From: Acanthamoeba sp. SK_2022b
Lineage: Eukaryota; Discosea; Longamoebia; Acanthamoebidae
DNA: 64,000 nt
Direction of reading: 5' to 3'
NCBI GenBank assembly: GCA_027943245.1
Contig: JANDJZ010000279.1
Location: 1-64,000, forward strand
Positions 29,340-38,147 of the stretch are shown here, in pieces. Within the stretch, counting starts at the first letter, position 1; each line of letters starts with the position of its first letter. A model generated the notes under the pieces. That model had not been told where the DNA came from. It searched no databases and saw only the letters and a program-made list of their open reading frames with translations. The translations under genes and the position numbers were made by a program.

Positions 29340-29837
29340 ATGATTGAACGCTTGCTCGAAAACACGATGTACGCCTCCCGTTGGCTGCTCGCACCGGTTT
29401 ATGTCGGCCTTTCACTGGCTCTGGTCGCCCTGTCGATCAAGTTTTTTCAGGAGATCCTGCACGTCCTGCCCAACATTTTTTCTATCGCCGAAGCCGATCT
29501 GATCCTGACCCTGCTGTCGCTGGTCGACATGGCGCTGGTGGGCGGGCTGTTGGTCATGGTGATGTTCTCCGGGTATGAAAACTTCGTCTCGCAGCTGGAT
29601 ATCACCGAAGGGAAAGAAAAGCTGAGCTGGCTGGGCAAAATGGACGCCACCTCGCTGAAAAACAAAGTCGCCGCCTCCATCGTCGCCATCTCTTCCATTC
29701 ACCTGCTGCGGGTGTTTATGGACGCCAAGAACGTGCCGGACAACAAGCTGATGTGGTATGTGATCATCCATCTCACCTTCGTGCTGTCCGCTTTCGTGAT
29801 GGGCTATCTGGACAAGGTCACCCGTTCCAAGCACTAA
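29340..29837 (+). CDS. yqhA: UPF0114 inner-membrane protein YqhA
   Basis: A 165-residue protein with four hydrophobic helices, nearly identical in pattern to enterobacterial YqhA/TIGR00645 ([66 protein letters not shown]). The function is not established. It is monocistronic, with a hairpin just after the stop. Confidence 0.95.
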   Translation: MIERLLENTMYASRWLLAPVYVGLSLALVALSIKFFQEILHVLPNIFSIAEADLILTLLSLVDMALVGGLLVMVMFSGYENFVSQLDITEGKEKLSWLGKMDATSLKNKVAASIVAISSIHLLRVFMDAKNVPDNKLMWYVIIHLTFVLSAFVMGYLDKVTRSKH

Positions 29838-29850
29838 CCACGCGCTACCA

Positions 29851-29873
29851 CACCCGATCGCCAGCATCGGGTG
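29851..29873 (+). terminator. Probable terminator of yqhA
   Basis: Perfect 8-bp stem CACCCGAT/ATCGGGTG with a seven-base loop, 13 bases after the yqhA stop, followed by pyrimidine-rich CCTCCTTCCTC rather than a pure T run. Confidence 0.5.
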
Positions 29874-30026
29874 CCTCCTTCCTCTCCATTCTGCGCCTGT
29901 TTCTCCGCCATCATGTCTTTCATCTGGCACATCTGATGATAATTTTATTATAATGCTATTACACTCACCATGGACTGAACGCCGGCCATCGCACCGGTTT
30001 CGCCGCAGACAGGATCACGCGCCCCC

Positions 30027-30482
30027 ATGCCATTGAATGGTCATCCCCTGCAATTCAACGATATTCAGGCGATTTTGCCTCATCGCTATCCCTGCCTGTT
30101 GGTCGATCGCGTGCTGCCCGCCGGCACCTGCATTGCCGAAGGGCGGCTGAGCGCCATCAAGAACATCACCGCCAATGAGCCGACGTTCTGGAACGGCCAC
30201 GCCCACTTCGCCGGTTTTCCCGGCGTGCTGTTGGTAGAAGCGCTGGCGCAAAGCACCGGCCTGCTGGCCCATTACTATCTCGGGGCGCTGAACGAAGGGG
30301 AACATTACTATTTCGCCGCCATCCAGCGGGCGCGTTTTTATCGCGCCGCCCGCCCCGGCGATCAGGTGCTGATGGAGGTCGCCTTTGTGCGCCGGCGCGG
30401 GGCGATCGCCCGCTTTACCGGCCGTGCCAGCATCGACGGCCAACGCATTTGCACCGCCGATTTCATGTGCGCCCGTAAATAG
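30027..30482 (+). CDS. Stand-alone FabZ-like hydroxyacyl-ACP dehydratase
   Basis: A 151-residue hotdog-fold protein related to FabZ. It has LPHRYPCLLVDRV (catalytic His) and HFAGFPGVLLVEALAQSTGLL (catalytic Glu), then the YYFAAIQRARFYRAARPGDQ block. The usual FabZ GHFPxxPxxPG is altered to HFAGFPG, so it is a divergent paralogue, not the copy in the lpxA region. It lies 30 bases before a spermidine-synthase-like gene on the same strand and may share its transcript. A role in modified fatty acid, lipid A or secondary-metabolite chemistry is possible but unproven. Confidence 0.85.
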   Translation: MPLNGHPLQFNDIQAILPHRYPCLLVDRVLPAGTCIAEGRLSAIKNITANEPTFWNGHAHFAGFPGVLLVEALAQSTGLLAHYYLGALNEGEHYYFAAIQRARFYRAARPGDQVLMEVAFVRRRGAIARFTGRASIDGQRICTADFMCARK

Positions 30483-30512
30483 GCCGCTTGCCAAAGGAGC
30501 CCTGCGAATACC

Positions 30513-31301
30513 ATGTCTCTGGTTGACAGCTTACTCAGAACCCTCGATTTCTCTCCGCGCGGCCAGGTGATCGCCCGCGAAGCCGACGCCTGGGGCGAAA
30601 TCATCGTTTCCGATCACAAGGACTACCGCACGCTGCGGTTTGACGGCATCTGCGAGCAGAGCAAGATGAGCCTCAGCAACCCCGCGCAGCCGATCCACAA
30701 CTACATCAAAGCGATGCTGATGGCGGTGGCCTGGCAGCCGCCGACGTCGGCGTTGATCCTGGGGTTGGGCGGCGGCAGCCTACTGCGTGCGCTGCACGCC
30801 CTCGATCCGACGATGCGCCTGGACGTGGTCGAGCTGCGCGCCGCGGTGATCGCCATCGCACGCCGTTATTTTACGCTGCCGGCCACCGACACCATCAGCC
30901 TGCGCACCGCCGATGCCATGGACTTCGTGCGCCCGCCCGCCGAGACGCGCTACGATCTGATTTTCTCCGATCTCTATTCGGCGTTTGCCATGGATCCGCA
31001 GCAAGGCAGCCAGACCTTCCTGGAAAACTGCGCCGCAAGGCTGAACGACGGGGGCTGGCTGGTGCTGAATTACCACGATCTGCCCGACGAAAATAGCCTG
31101 CTGTACCACAGCCTGCACCGGGTATTCAACACCGTGCTGTTTTGCGTCGCCCCCAGCGGCAACGTCATTATTTACGCCACGCTAGCCCGGGTGACGCTGC
31201 CGCTGAGCGCGCTACGCAATCTGGCCGCCGGCAGCGGCGAACTGTTCAACTGCGAGCTCGGCTATCTGTCGCGCAAAATAGAGCGGCTGCATTTCCGCTA
31301 A
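30513..31301 (+). CDS. Spermidine-synthase-like SAM-fold protein
   Basis: A 262-residue Rossmann-fold protein of the spermine/spermidine synthase superfamily. The SAM-binding loop is ILGLGGGSLLRAL, with the acidic strand end VVELR, the DAMDFV motif, and SDLYSAF where polyamine synthases carry their catalytic Asp. The N-terminal beta domain is shorter than in SpeE, as in the stand-alone 'fused MFS/spermidine synthase' relatives. A true aminopropyltransferase activity is uncertain. It follows the FabZ-like gene by 30 bases. Confidence 0.8.
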   Translation: MSLVDSLLRTLDFSPRGQVIAREADAWGEIIVSDHKDYRTLRFDGICEQSKMSLSNPAQPIHNYIKAMLMAVAWQPPTSALILGLGGGSLLRALHALDPTMRLDVVELRAAVIAIARRYFTLPATDTISLRTADAMDFVRPPAETRYDLIFSDLYSAFAMDPQQGSQTFLENCAARLNDGGWLVLNYHDLPDENSLLYHSLHRVFNTVLFCVAPSGNVIIYATLARVTLPLSALRNLAAGSGELFNCELGYLSRKIERLHFR

Positions 31302-31380
31302 AGGCGGGGGCGACGCGGTCTGGCTGGCCGCTTCGCCCACGTGGTATTATCATTCAGTTATCATTCTCTGGAGGATCCTG

Positions 31381-31575
31381 ATGGAAAAGAAAACGGCGCG
31401 GCTAACGGTGCTGATTGACCCGGACAAGAAAAAAGCCCTGGAAGACCTGTGCCTGCAGCAGGACGTCACCCCTTCCCAGGTGGTGCGCCAGCTGATCCGC
31501 GATTACCTGCATAAGCATCAGGTGGACTATCCCAGCCAGCCGACTCATGCCAACCCGCGCGTAGAGAGCAATTGA
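31381..31575 (+). CDS. Ribbon-helix-helix DNA-binding protein
   Basis: A 64-residue protein with the CopG/Arc-type pattern: beta strand ARLTVLIDPDKKKALEDLC, then helix VTPSQVVRQLIRDYLHKH. It is probably a small transcriptional regulator. No toxin gene of a TA pair follows, so it is not evidently an antitoxin. ATG at 31381 follows CTGGAGGATC, an excellent ribosome-binding site. Confidence 0.85.
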   Translation: MEKKTARLTVLIDPDKKKALEDLCLQQDVTPSQVVRQLIRDYLHKHQVDYPSQPTHANPRVESN

Positions 31576-31716
31576 GCGGCGGCCTGCCCCGCACACCATG
31601 AAGCGCGCTATCCCCCTGCGCGCGTCCCTAATCCGAATCCTCCGTTGCGCTCTGTCCATTCGGCAGCATCGCTGCTACTGTTTGATGCGTTCATCCCTCT
31701 TCGGAAAGGAAGCGCC

Positions 31717-32118
31717 ATGTTCAGCCATATTACCGTCGGCGTCAGCGATCTGGACGCCGCCGCCGCATTCTACGACGCCATTCTGTTGCCGCTGGGATTA
31801 CAGCGGCGGGAAGTGACGCCGGACGGCGGCCCCGCCGCCCGCTGCTGGGTGATGCCGGGGCAAACGCTGCCGCGTTTCTATGCTTACCAACCCTTCGACA
31901 GACAGCCCGCCAGCGCCGGCAACGGCAGCATGCTGGCCTTTCTCGCCGCCGATGAGCTGGAGGTCAAGCGCGCCTACGCCGCCGGCCTGCTGGCGGGCGG
32001 CAGCAGCGAAGGCGAACCCGGCGAACGCGCGCACTACGGCAAAGGCTATTTCGGTGCTTACCTGCGCGATCCCGACGGCAACAAGGTGCATGTGGTTTAC
32101 CGGGGAGATCTCGCCTGA
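31717..32118 (+). CDS. VOC-family (glyoxalase-like) protein
   Basis: A 133-residue vicinal-oxygen-chelate protein. It begins MFSHITVGVSDLDAAAAFYDAILLPLG and ends GYFGAYLRDPDGNKVHVVYRG, the typical metal-binding strands of the fold. The substrate is unknown. ATG at 31717 follows GGAAAGGAAGCGCC; a longer in-frame start at 31645 is unlikely. Its stop overlaps the start of the next gene (TGATG), so the two are coupled. Confidence 0.88.
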   Translation: MFSHITVGVSDLDAAAAFYDAILLPLGLQRREVTPDGGPAARCWVMPGQTLPRFYAYQPFDRQPASAGNGSMLAFLAADELEVKRAYAAGLLAGGSSEGEPGERAHYGKGYFGAYLRDPDGNKVHVVYRGDLA

Positions 32119-32657
32119 TGAAATGCTCGGTTTACATCGCCACCAGCGTGGACGGCTTCATCGCCGGAGCGGACGGCGACATCGACTGGCTGCTGCGGCC
32201 CGAGTACGCGGTTTCATTGCTCAACGGGCTAAGCTATGAGGCGTTTATCGCCGACATCGACGCGCTGGTGATGGGGCGCCATACCTATGAGAAAGTCCGC
32301 GCCTTTCCCGAGTGGCCCTATGGCGAACTGCCGGTGGTGGTGCTGTCGACGCAGCCGCCCGCACAACAAGATACCGGGCACGTTCGCTGGATGACTGGCG
32401 AACCGGCGGCCATCGTGGCGCAGCTGGCCGATCAAGGCTGCCGTCACCTGTATATCGACGGCGGCCAGACCGTCCAGCGCTTCCTGCAGGCCGGGTTGAT
32501 CGACGAGCTGACTATCACGCGCGTGCCGCTGCTGTTGGGCGGCGGCATTCCCTTGTTCGGCACCGATGGTCCGGAGCAGCGCCTGCGCCTGCTCGCCGTC
32601 ACTCCCTCGGACAACGGCTTCGTGCAAGAACGCTACGCGGTTCAGCGCGCGTCGTAA
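32118..32657 (+). CDS. Dihydrofolate reductase/RibD C-terminal family protein
   Basis: A 179-residue NADPH-binding-fold protein like YwjB/YyaP of Bacillus. It shows VYIATSVDGFIAGADGDIDWL, DALVMGRHTYEKV, HLYIDGGQTVQRFLQAGLIDELTIT and PLLLGGGIPLFG (motifs given separately). It is a probable reductase of unknown substrate, not the essential FolA. It is coupled to the VOC gene upstream and its 3' end overlaps the convergent MFS gene by 16 bases. Confidence 0.88.
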   Translation: MKCSVYIATSVDGFIAGADGDIDWLLRPEYAVSLLNGLSYEAFIADIDALVMGRHTYEKVRAFPEWPYGELPVVVLSTQPPAQQDTGHVRWMTGEPAAIVAQLADQGCRHLYIDGGQTVQRFLQAGLIDELTITRVPLLLGGGIPLFGTDGPEQRLRLLAVTPSDNGFVQERYAVQRAS

Positions 32658-34036
32658 CGCAGCATCAGCCGGCGGCCGCCGAAGGCGATGAGCAACGCCG
32701 CCAGCGCCAACAGCGCCGCCGTCCCGTAGGTCACACGCATACCGTAAGCCGCGGCGGCGGCGGTTCCCACCACCCGCTGCGAAGCCAGATAAAACAGCGC
32801 CCCCATCGCCGAAGCGCCGGTGATCGCCCCGAGATTGCGCGCCAGGTTCACCATTCCGGCGATCAAACCGCGCCGTTCAGGAAACAGATCCTTCATCAGC
32901 ATGGTGTTGTTGGCCACCTGAAACAGCGCATAGCCGGCGGTCAGCAGCGCGATGGGTGCCACATAGCCGAGCACGCCCCAGTGGCTAAGCAGCGACAGCA
33001 ACGCCGCACCGGCGGCCACCGCCGCCAGCCCAAACTGGGCGATGCGCTGCGATCCAAAACGATCCACCAGATAACCGGCCGGAATGCCGGTCAGGATCGC
33101 CACCGCCGGCCCCGCCGACATCACCAGCCCGACCTGCGCAGCGCTTAACCCCAGCGCGCGTGACAGATAGAACGGCCCGACGACCAGCGTGGCGGTCATG
33201 ACCGTCATCACCAGTGCGCTGGCCGCCAGCCCCGCCGTCAGGGCCGGATGGCGGAACATCGTCGGCGCCAACAGCGGCGATGCGGCGCGGCGCTCCACGC
33301 CGATGAACAGCGCCCCCGCCAACAGGGCCCCCAGCATCAACGCCAGGTTGAGCGCGCCGAAATTGCCGCGCCCCAGGGTCATCGCCAGCGAATAGCAGAG
33401 CAATGCGCCGCCCAGCAGCAGCGTACCGGCGCGATCGAACGGTTCCTGGCGCGCGGCCGGGCGCGCCCCCTTCGGCAAGTATCGCCAGGCGAGCCACAGC
33501 GCCAACAGGCCCAGCGGCAGATTGATCAGAAACATCGCCCGCCAGCCGAAACCGGCGATCAGCGCGCCGCCCAACGACGGCCCCAACGCGGTGCCCACTG
33601 CCGACATCGTGCCGAGCAGCCCCATCGCGCGGCCGATTTTTTCCGTGCCCAGCGCCTCGCCCGCCAGCGCCATGGCGATCGACATCATGACCGCGCCCCC
33701 CAGCCCCTGCGCCATGCGCGCCGCCAGCAGCAGCCAAAGCTGCGGGGCCAGCGCACAAGCCAGCGAAGCGGCGGTAAACAGCGCGATACCCGCCAGCAGC
33801 AGGCGGCGGCGATTAAGGCTGTCGCCCAAGCGACCGATGCCGATGATGCAGGTGGTGACGGCCAGCAAATAACAGAGCAATACCCACTGTACCGCCTGGA
33901 ACGAAGCATGGAACGCGGTGGCGAGCGCCGGCAGCCCGACGTTGGCGATGCTGATGCCGAGCGATGACAGCAGCATGCTCAGAGACAGTGCGGCCAGTAT
34001 GCCGCGGACGCCCTGCGGCGTAGGATGGGATAACAT
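32642..34036 (-). CDS. MFS drug:H+ antiporter-2 (DHA2) family transporter
   Basis: A 464-residue transporter of 12-14 predicted helices. DHA2 features are SLGISIANVGLPALATAF in helix 1, RLGDSLNRRRLLLAG (motif A variant) after helix 2, and the motif C-like GTALGPSLGGALI in helix 5. It is a likely efflux pump for drugs or dyes. I prefer ATG at 34036 because AGGAG lies eight bases upstream; ATG at 34054 is in frame. No dedicated regulator gene is adjacent. Confidence 0.88.
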   Translation of the reverse strand: MLSHPTPQGVRGILAALSLSMLLSSLGISIANVGLPALATAFHASFQAVQWVLLCYLLAVTTCIIGIGRLGDSLNRRRLLLAGIALFTAASLACALAPQLWLLLAARMAQGLGGAVMMSIAMALAGEALGTEKIGRAMGLLGTMSAVGTALGPSLGGALIAGFGWRAMFLINLPLGLLALWLAWRYLPKGARPAARQEPFDRAGTLLLGGALLCYSLAMTLGRGNFGALNLALMLGALLAGALFIGVERRAASPLLAPTMFRHPALTAGLAASALVMTVMTATLVVGPFYLSRALGLSAAQVGLVMSAGPAVAILTGIPAGYLVDRFGSQRIAQFGLAAVAAGAALLSLLSHWGVLGYVAPIALLTAGYALFQVANNTMLMKDLFPERRGLIAGMVNLARNLGAITGASAMGALFYLASQRVVGTAAAAAYGMRVTYGTAALLALAALLIAFGGRRLMLRYDAR

Positions 34037-34149
34037 GATAAACACTCCTGACATAGACTGAGGGTTAGCCTATGCCAGGGGTTGGGATGGCGGAAGACGC
34101 ATGACATGCACTGTATCCATGCGTCTGACGCCTTATCTGACGCGAGCCG

Positions 34150-35217
34150 TTACCAGGCGGCGATCTCCGCCTCGGTGAGCGGCAGGGTTTGGGTGACGCC
34201 GGTTTCCGCCGCCAAGGTGGCCGCCTCCAGCACCGCCATCACCGCCAGCGCCTGCGCAGCGGTAACCGGGTTGGCGCCGGCGCCGCGCAGCGCGTCGCGT
34301 ACCTGGACATAATACTGACGCTGGTCGCCATCCGGCGTCGGCAGCGTGCGCACCGGCTCCGTGCCGATAAACAGGCTCATCGCGTCGTCGTCTTTGCCCC
34401 ACTCCGCCGAGCCCGGCGTCACGCCGGCCAGCAGCTGGCTCTCCTGCCCATCGGCGCGCGCTTTGACTACGCTGCCTTTCTCGCCGTGCACGGTAAAGCG
34501 CGCTACGCCCCCCGCCACCAGCATGCTGCCGTGCAGGATCACGCGGTGCGTCGGGTAGTTGAGCACCACGTGGGCCCAGTCGTTAACCTCCGCGTTGGGG
34601 CGCAGCGTGGCGATGTTGGCCTGCACGCTGTGCGGCAAACCGAACAGCTGCAGCGCCTGATCGACCATGTGCGGCCCCAGATCAAACCACAGCCCGCTGC
34701 CCGGCAGATTCTGTTCGCGCCAGCGCACCCGCACTTCAGGGCGGTAGCGATCGATGTGCGACTCAAAGTGCGTCACCTTGCCGATCAGCCCCTGTTCGAT
34801 CACCTGCTTCACGCCCAGGTAGTCGCTGTCCCAACGGCGGTTCTGGAACACCGACAGCAGGCGATCGTGTTTTTCCGCCGCCGCAATCAGCGTGCGCGCC
34901 TGCGCCAAATCCAGCGTAAAGGGTTTATCCACCACCACGTGCTTGCCCGCTTCCAGCGCGGCCAGCGCCAGCGGCGCATGGGTATCGTTCGGCGACGCGA
35001 TCACCACCAAATCCACCTCCGGCCGGCGGATAGCCTCCAGCGGGTCGGCGATCACCTGCGCGTGCGGCAGATCGGCATGCACCTTAGAGGCATCGCGCGA
35101 AGCCACCACGCTCAGTTCCAGCCCCGGCACCGCGTTAATCAGCGGCGCGTGAAACGCCTTGCCGACAAAGCCGTAGCCAATCAGCGCCACCTGCAACGGT
35201 CGTGCGGTATCGTTCAT
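34150..35217 (-). CDS. Gfo/Idh/MocA-family oxidoreductase
   Basis: A 355-residue NAD(P)-dependent sugar-type oxidoreductase. The Rossmann motif is GYGFVGKAFHAP, the catalytic Lys is in VVVDKPF, and the active-site block is GSGLWFDLGPHMVDQAL. It resembles enterobacterial YdgJ. The DeoR-type regulator gene lies 12 bases upstream on the same strand, so they form an operon in which a sugar derivative may be both substrate and inducer. The substrate is unknown. Confidence 0.9.
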   Translation of the reverse strand: MNDTARPLQVALIGYGFVGKAFHAPLINAVPGLELSVVASRDASKVHADLPHAQVIADPLEAIRRPEVDLVVIASPNDTHAPLALAALEAGKHVVVDKPFTLDLAQARTLIAAAEKHDRLLSVFQNRRWDSDYLGVKQVIEQGLIGKVTHFESHIDRYRPEVRVRWREQNLPGSGLWFDLGPHMVDQALQLFGLPHSVQANIATLRPNAEVNDWAHVVLNYPTHRVILHGSMLVAGGVARFTVHGEKGSVVKARADGQESQLLAGVTPGSAEWGKDDDAMSLFIGTEPVRTLPTPDGDQRQYYVQVRDALRGAGANPVTAAQALAVMAVLEAATLAAETGVTQTLPLTEAEIAAW

Positions 35218-35229
35218 CAGTGTTCTCCT

Positions 35230-35979
35230 CTAGCGGTCGTCGGCGACGACACAAAGTTCAATCAGTGATTGTTCGTCCAGGTTGTCCCACGGGCGGTCGG
35301 TAAACAGCCGTTGGATCTGCGCCAGATCCGCAACGTGATGCGGTTCGCAGCGATCCAGCTTCATATGGTCGGCCACCAGCCAGCGCTCGCCGCTGTTGGC
35401 CAGCATGGCGCGTTTGACCTCGGCATCGGCCTCCTCGCCGGCGCTCAGCCCCAGCTGCGCATGCACCGCACAGGCGCCCAGCAAGGCGATGTCCGCGCGG
35501 TAGCGCGCCAGCAACGCCAAAGTGGCGCCGCCGGCGAACAGCCGCTGGCGCGCATCCCATTGGCCGCCAAGCAGAATCAGGTTGATCTCCGGCCTGTCGC
35601 TCAGGCACTGCGCGATATCCAGCGAAGCGGTGATCACCGTGGCCGGCCCACGCAGCGCCTGCGCCACCGCCAGCAGCGTACTGCCCGCATCCAGCATCAG
35701 GGTGCTGCCGGGTGGGATCTGCGCGGCCACCGCGCGACCGAGCCGCTGCTTGACCTGCGGCAACAGCGCCGCACGCGCCTGGCGCGGCATGTCGGACGGT
35801 TCGAGCGCGATCGCCCCGCCGTGATGTTTCTGCGCCAACCCTTGCCGTTCGAGATCGGCCAGATCGCGGCGCACGGTATCGACCGAAACGCCGATGGCGC
35901 CGGCCAATTCCGCCACCGCCGCCTGCCCGCGTTCGCTGAGCAAATCCAATAAATGGCGCTGTCGTGCCGCTTTGTGCAT
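35230..35979 (-). CDS. DeoR-family transcriptional regulator
   Basis: A 249-residue regulator with an N-terminal DeoR winged helix (RQRHLLDLLSERGQ, VSVDTVRRDLADLERQGL, HHGGA) and a C-terminal sugar-phosphate sensor (DeoRC) with DAGSTLLAVAQAL and the late ADHMKLDR. ATG at 35979 is preferred to a TTG at 35994. The upstream gap (35980-36127) holds three copies of ACAGCA near 36010-36032, possible operator sequence. It probably controls the downstream oxidoreductase gene and itself. Confidence 0.9.
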   Translation of the reverse strand: MHKAARQRHLLDLLSERGQAAVAELAGAIGVSVDTVRRDLADLERQGLAQKHHGGAIALEPSDMPRQARAALLPQVKQRLGRAVAAQIPPGSTLMLDAGSTLLAVAQALRGPATVITASLDIAQCLSDRPEINLILLGGQWDARQRLFAGGATLALLARYRADIALLGACAVHAQLGLSAGEEADAEVKRAMLANSGERWLVADHMKLDRCEPHHVADLAQIQRLFTDRPWDNLDEQSLIELCVVADDR

Positions 35980-36127
35980 GGGTTTATTCCGCAATAAAAA
36001 GCATAAAACAGCAATATACAGCAGAAAACAGCATCAGAGAAGCCGCAATGATGCGCACCGGAGATCAAACATCTTTTCGCCTGCGGGACGATGATGAAGG
36101 CATAACGCATAACAATCCGGAGAAGTG

Positions 36128-37003
36128 ATGAGCATCGATCTGACGTTTGAAGACCTGAGCGCGCGCGCCGTGCAATACAACGCCCGCGCTTCGGTGGACG
36201 ATTTTGACGCCTGCATGGCGGAATACGCCGCGCTGGCCCAGCGCGCCAAGGCGCAGACACCCGGTATTTACGACCTGCGCTACGGCATGAGCGCCGCAGA
36301 GCGCCTCGATCTGTTCCCGGCCTGCACGCAGCCCGCCCCGCTGCTGATCTTTATTCATGGCGGCTACTGGCATTCGCAGCGCAAAGAGGAAGCCTGTTCG
36401 ATGGCCGCCACGTTTGCCCGCCGCGGCGTGGCGGTCGCCACGCTGGAATACACGCTGGCGCCGGAAGCGACGCTGGCGGAGATCGTGCACGAGGTGCGCA
36501 GCGCCGTCGCCTGGCTTTATCATCACGGGGCGCCTTTCGGCATCGATCCGGCACGCATTTTCGTCAGCGGCAGTTCGGCCGGCGGCCACCTGTGCGGCAT
36601 GCTGATCGCCGACGGCTGGCAACCACGTTATCGCCTGCCGCCCAACGCGATCAAAGGCGCGCTGGCGCTGAGTGGCCTCTACGATCTGCGCCCGCTGTGC
36701 GATATCTACATCAACGACTGGCTGCACCTGACGCCCGAGCAGGCGCAAACCCTCAGCCCGCTGTTTTTACTGCCGGCGAAGGAACATGCGCCGCAGATAT
36801 TGCTCGACGTCGGCCAGCGGGAAACCCAAGGGTTTAAAAACCAGACGCAGGCTTATTATGACGCCTGCCTGGCGCGCGGCCTCGACGTCCAGCTGCTGGC
36901 CGATCGCCACTGCAACCACTTTACACTGGTCAACGAACTGGCCGATGCGGAAAGCGCGATGTTTCGGCAGGTGATGGCGATGATTGACGCAACGCAAGCG
37001 TAG
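36128..37003 (+). CDS. Alpha/beta hydrolase (kynurenine-formamidase-like)
   Basis: A 291-residue alpha/beta hydrolase with the HGGYW oxyanion motif of the hormone-sensitive-lipase/arylformamidase group, nucleophile elbow G-S-S-A-G-G and a C-terminal His in DRHCNHFTL. It is a likely small-molecule esterase or amidase. It diverges from the DeoR/oxidoreductase pair. Its last 74 bases overlap antisense with the 3' end of the convergent MFS gene, an unusually long overlap. ATG at 36128 follows CCGGAG. Confidence 0.88.
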   Translation: MSIDLTFEDLSARAVQYNARASVDDFDACMAEYAALAQRAKAQTPGIYDLRYGMSAAERLDLFPACTQPAPLLIFIHGGYWHSQRKEEACSMAATFARRGVAVATLEYTLAPEATLAEIVHEVRSAVAWLYHHGAPFGIDPARIFVSGSSAGGHLCGMLIADGWQPRYRLPPNAIKGALALSGLYDLRPLCDIYINDWLHLTPEQAQTLSPLFLLPAKEHAPQILLDVGQRETQGFKNQTQAYYDACLARGLDVQLLADRHCNHFTLVNELADAESAMFRQVMAMIDATQA

Positions 37004-38147
37004 CCTGCCGTTGCAGCCACAGCCTGGCGGCGATCGCGATCGCCGCCAGTGCGGCAAACATGGCCCCACACAGCAGGCTGCCCTGTAGCCCCCTGGCAGC
37101 GATAAACCAACCGCCCACCAGCGACCCCACCGCCACACCCAGGTTGATAAAGGCGATATACAGCCCGGTGGCGAACGCCGGCGCCTGCGGCGCTTCGGAG
37201 GTCAGCCAGACCTGCGTCACGATCAAACCGCTGGTGTGCGCCGCCCCCCAATACAGACAAAGTGCCGTCATCGCGCCGATATTCGCGCTGCCGTAGCGAT
37301 ACAGCAGCGCATAAGCCGCAATCAAGGCTATCGGATGCAGCAGCACCGTCACTGCGCGATGGCGGCTCAACCCCTTGCCGGCCAACAGGTTGCCCGCGAC
37401 GCCGCCCACACCGAACGCCACCAGAAGCCAGCCGATGGCGGCGTCGCCAATACCGGCTTCACGGCTGAGGTACTCGGCCGCGTAAGCGTAGACGGCAAAC
37501 ATGGCGGCAAAGATCAGCACGCAGGTAGTGATATTCAACCACAGCGTGCCGCTGCGCAGGATTGCCAACTGCTTGCCGTAGCTGAGACGCTGCACGGCCG
37601 CATCAGGCAAGCGCCACAGCAATCCCAACGCCGCCAGCAGGTTGACCAGCGCGCAAAACCGGAACGATGCCTCATAGCTGAACTGCCCGGCGATCCATTG
37701 CGTCAGCGGTATGCCCAATACCATCCCCATGCTGGTGCCGATAAACGCATAAGCGGTTGCTTTGGTGGCCAGATGCGGCGGATAAAGCGCCGCGGCCGCC
37801 ACCATGGCCAGTGAAAAGTAGATCGGATGAAACAACGCCGGCAAAATACGCAGCAGCATCAGCATGGCAAAGCTGTCCGCCTGAGCGGCCAGCGCGCTGG
37901 CTGCCGCAAATACGGCCAACGCGATCAACAACATGCGTTTGCGATTGAACCGCGACGCCAGCAGCACCAACAGCGGCCCGAACAGCGCAATGGTCAGGGC
38001 GAAGACCCCGACCAGCCAGCCGGCCTGCGCCGTGGAGATGCCATAGCGCGCGATGATCTGCGGTAAAATACCCACCACGCCGAACTCGATGCAGTAAACG
38101 CCGAACAGCCCCAGCGCGATGAAGAAAATCGGTGGCATCAGGCCCAT
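36930..38147 (-). CDS. MFS transporter (AraJ/sugar-efflux-like)
   Basis: A 405-residue major facilitator with 12 helices. It begins MGLMPPIFFIALGLFGVYCIEFG and has RFNRKRMLL after helix 2 and YAFIGTSMGMVLGIPL in helix 5. It resembles DHA1/arabinose-efflux permeases. ATG at 38147 follows GGGAG at seven bases; a longer frame to 38435 is read through the serine hydrolase gene and is not real. Its start overlaps the end of the serine hydrolase gene by 10 bases, so both are in one transcript. Its 3' end overlaps the neighbouring convergent hydrolase gene by 74 bases. Confidence 0.88.
   Translation of the reverse strand: MGLMPPIFFIALGLFGVYCIEFGVVGILPQIIARYGISTAQAGWLVGVFALTIALFGPLLVLLASRFNRKRMLLIALAVFAAASALAAQADSFAMLMLLRILPALFHPIYFSLAMVAAAALYPPHLATKATAYAFIGTSMGMVLGIPLTQWIAGQFSYEASFRFCALVNLLAALGLLWRLPDAAVQRLSYGKQLAILRSGTLWLNITTCVLIFAAMFAVYAYAAEYLSREAGIGDAAIGWLLVAFGVGGVAGNLLAGKGLSRHRAVTVLLHPIALIAAYALLYRYGSANIGAMTALCLYWGAAHTSGLIVTQVWLTSEAPQAPAFATGLYIAFINLGVAVGSLVGGWFIAARGLQGSLLCGAMFAALAAIAIAARLWLQRQATLALRQSSPSPAETSRFPHRPVR

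Noticed and set aside
31381..31575. Ribbon-helix-helix protein as the antitoxin of a TA pair
   Set aside because: No toxin-like small gene is adjacent on either side.
34189..35268. 359-codon plus-strand frame opposite the Gfo/Idh/MocA gene
   Set aside because: Shadow frame of low-complexity composition; the minus-strand gene has complete Rossmann and active-site motifs.
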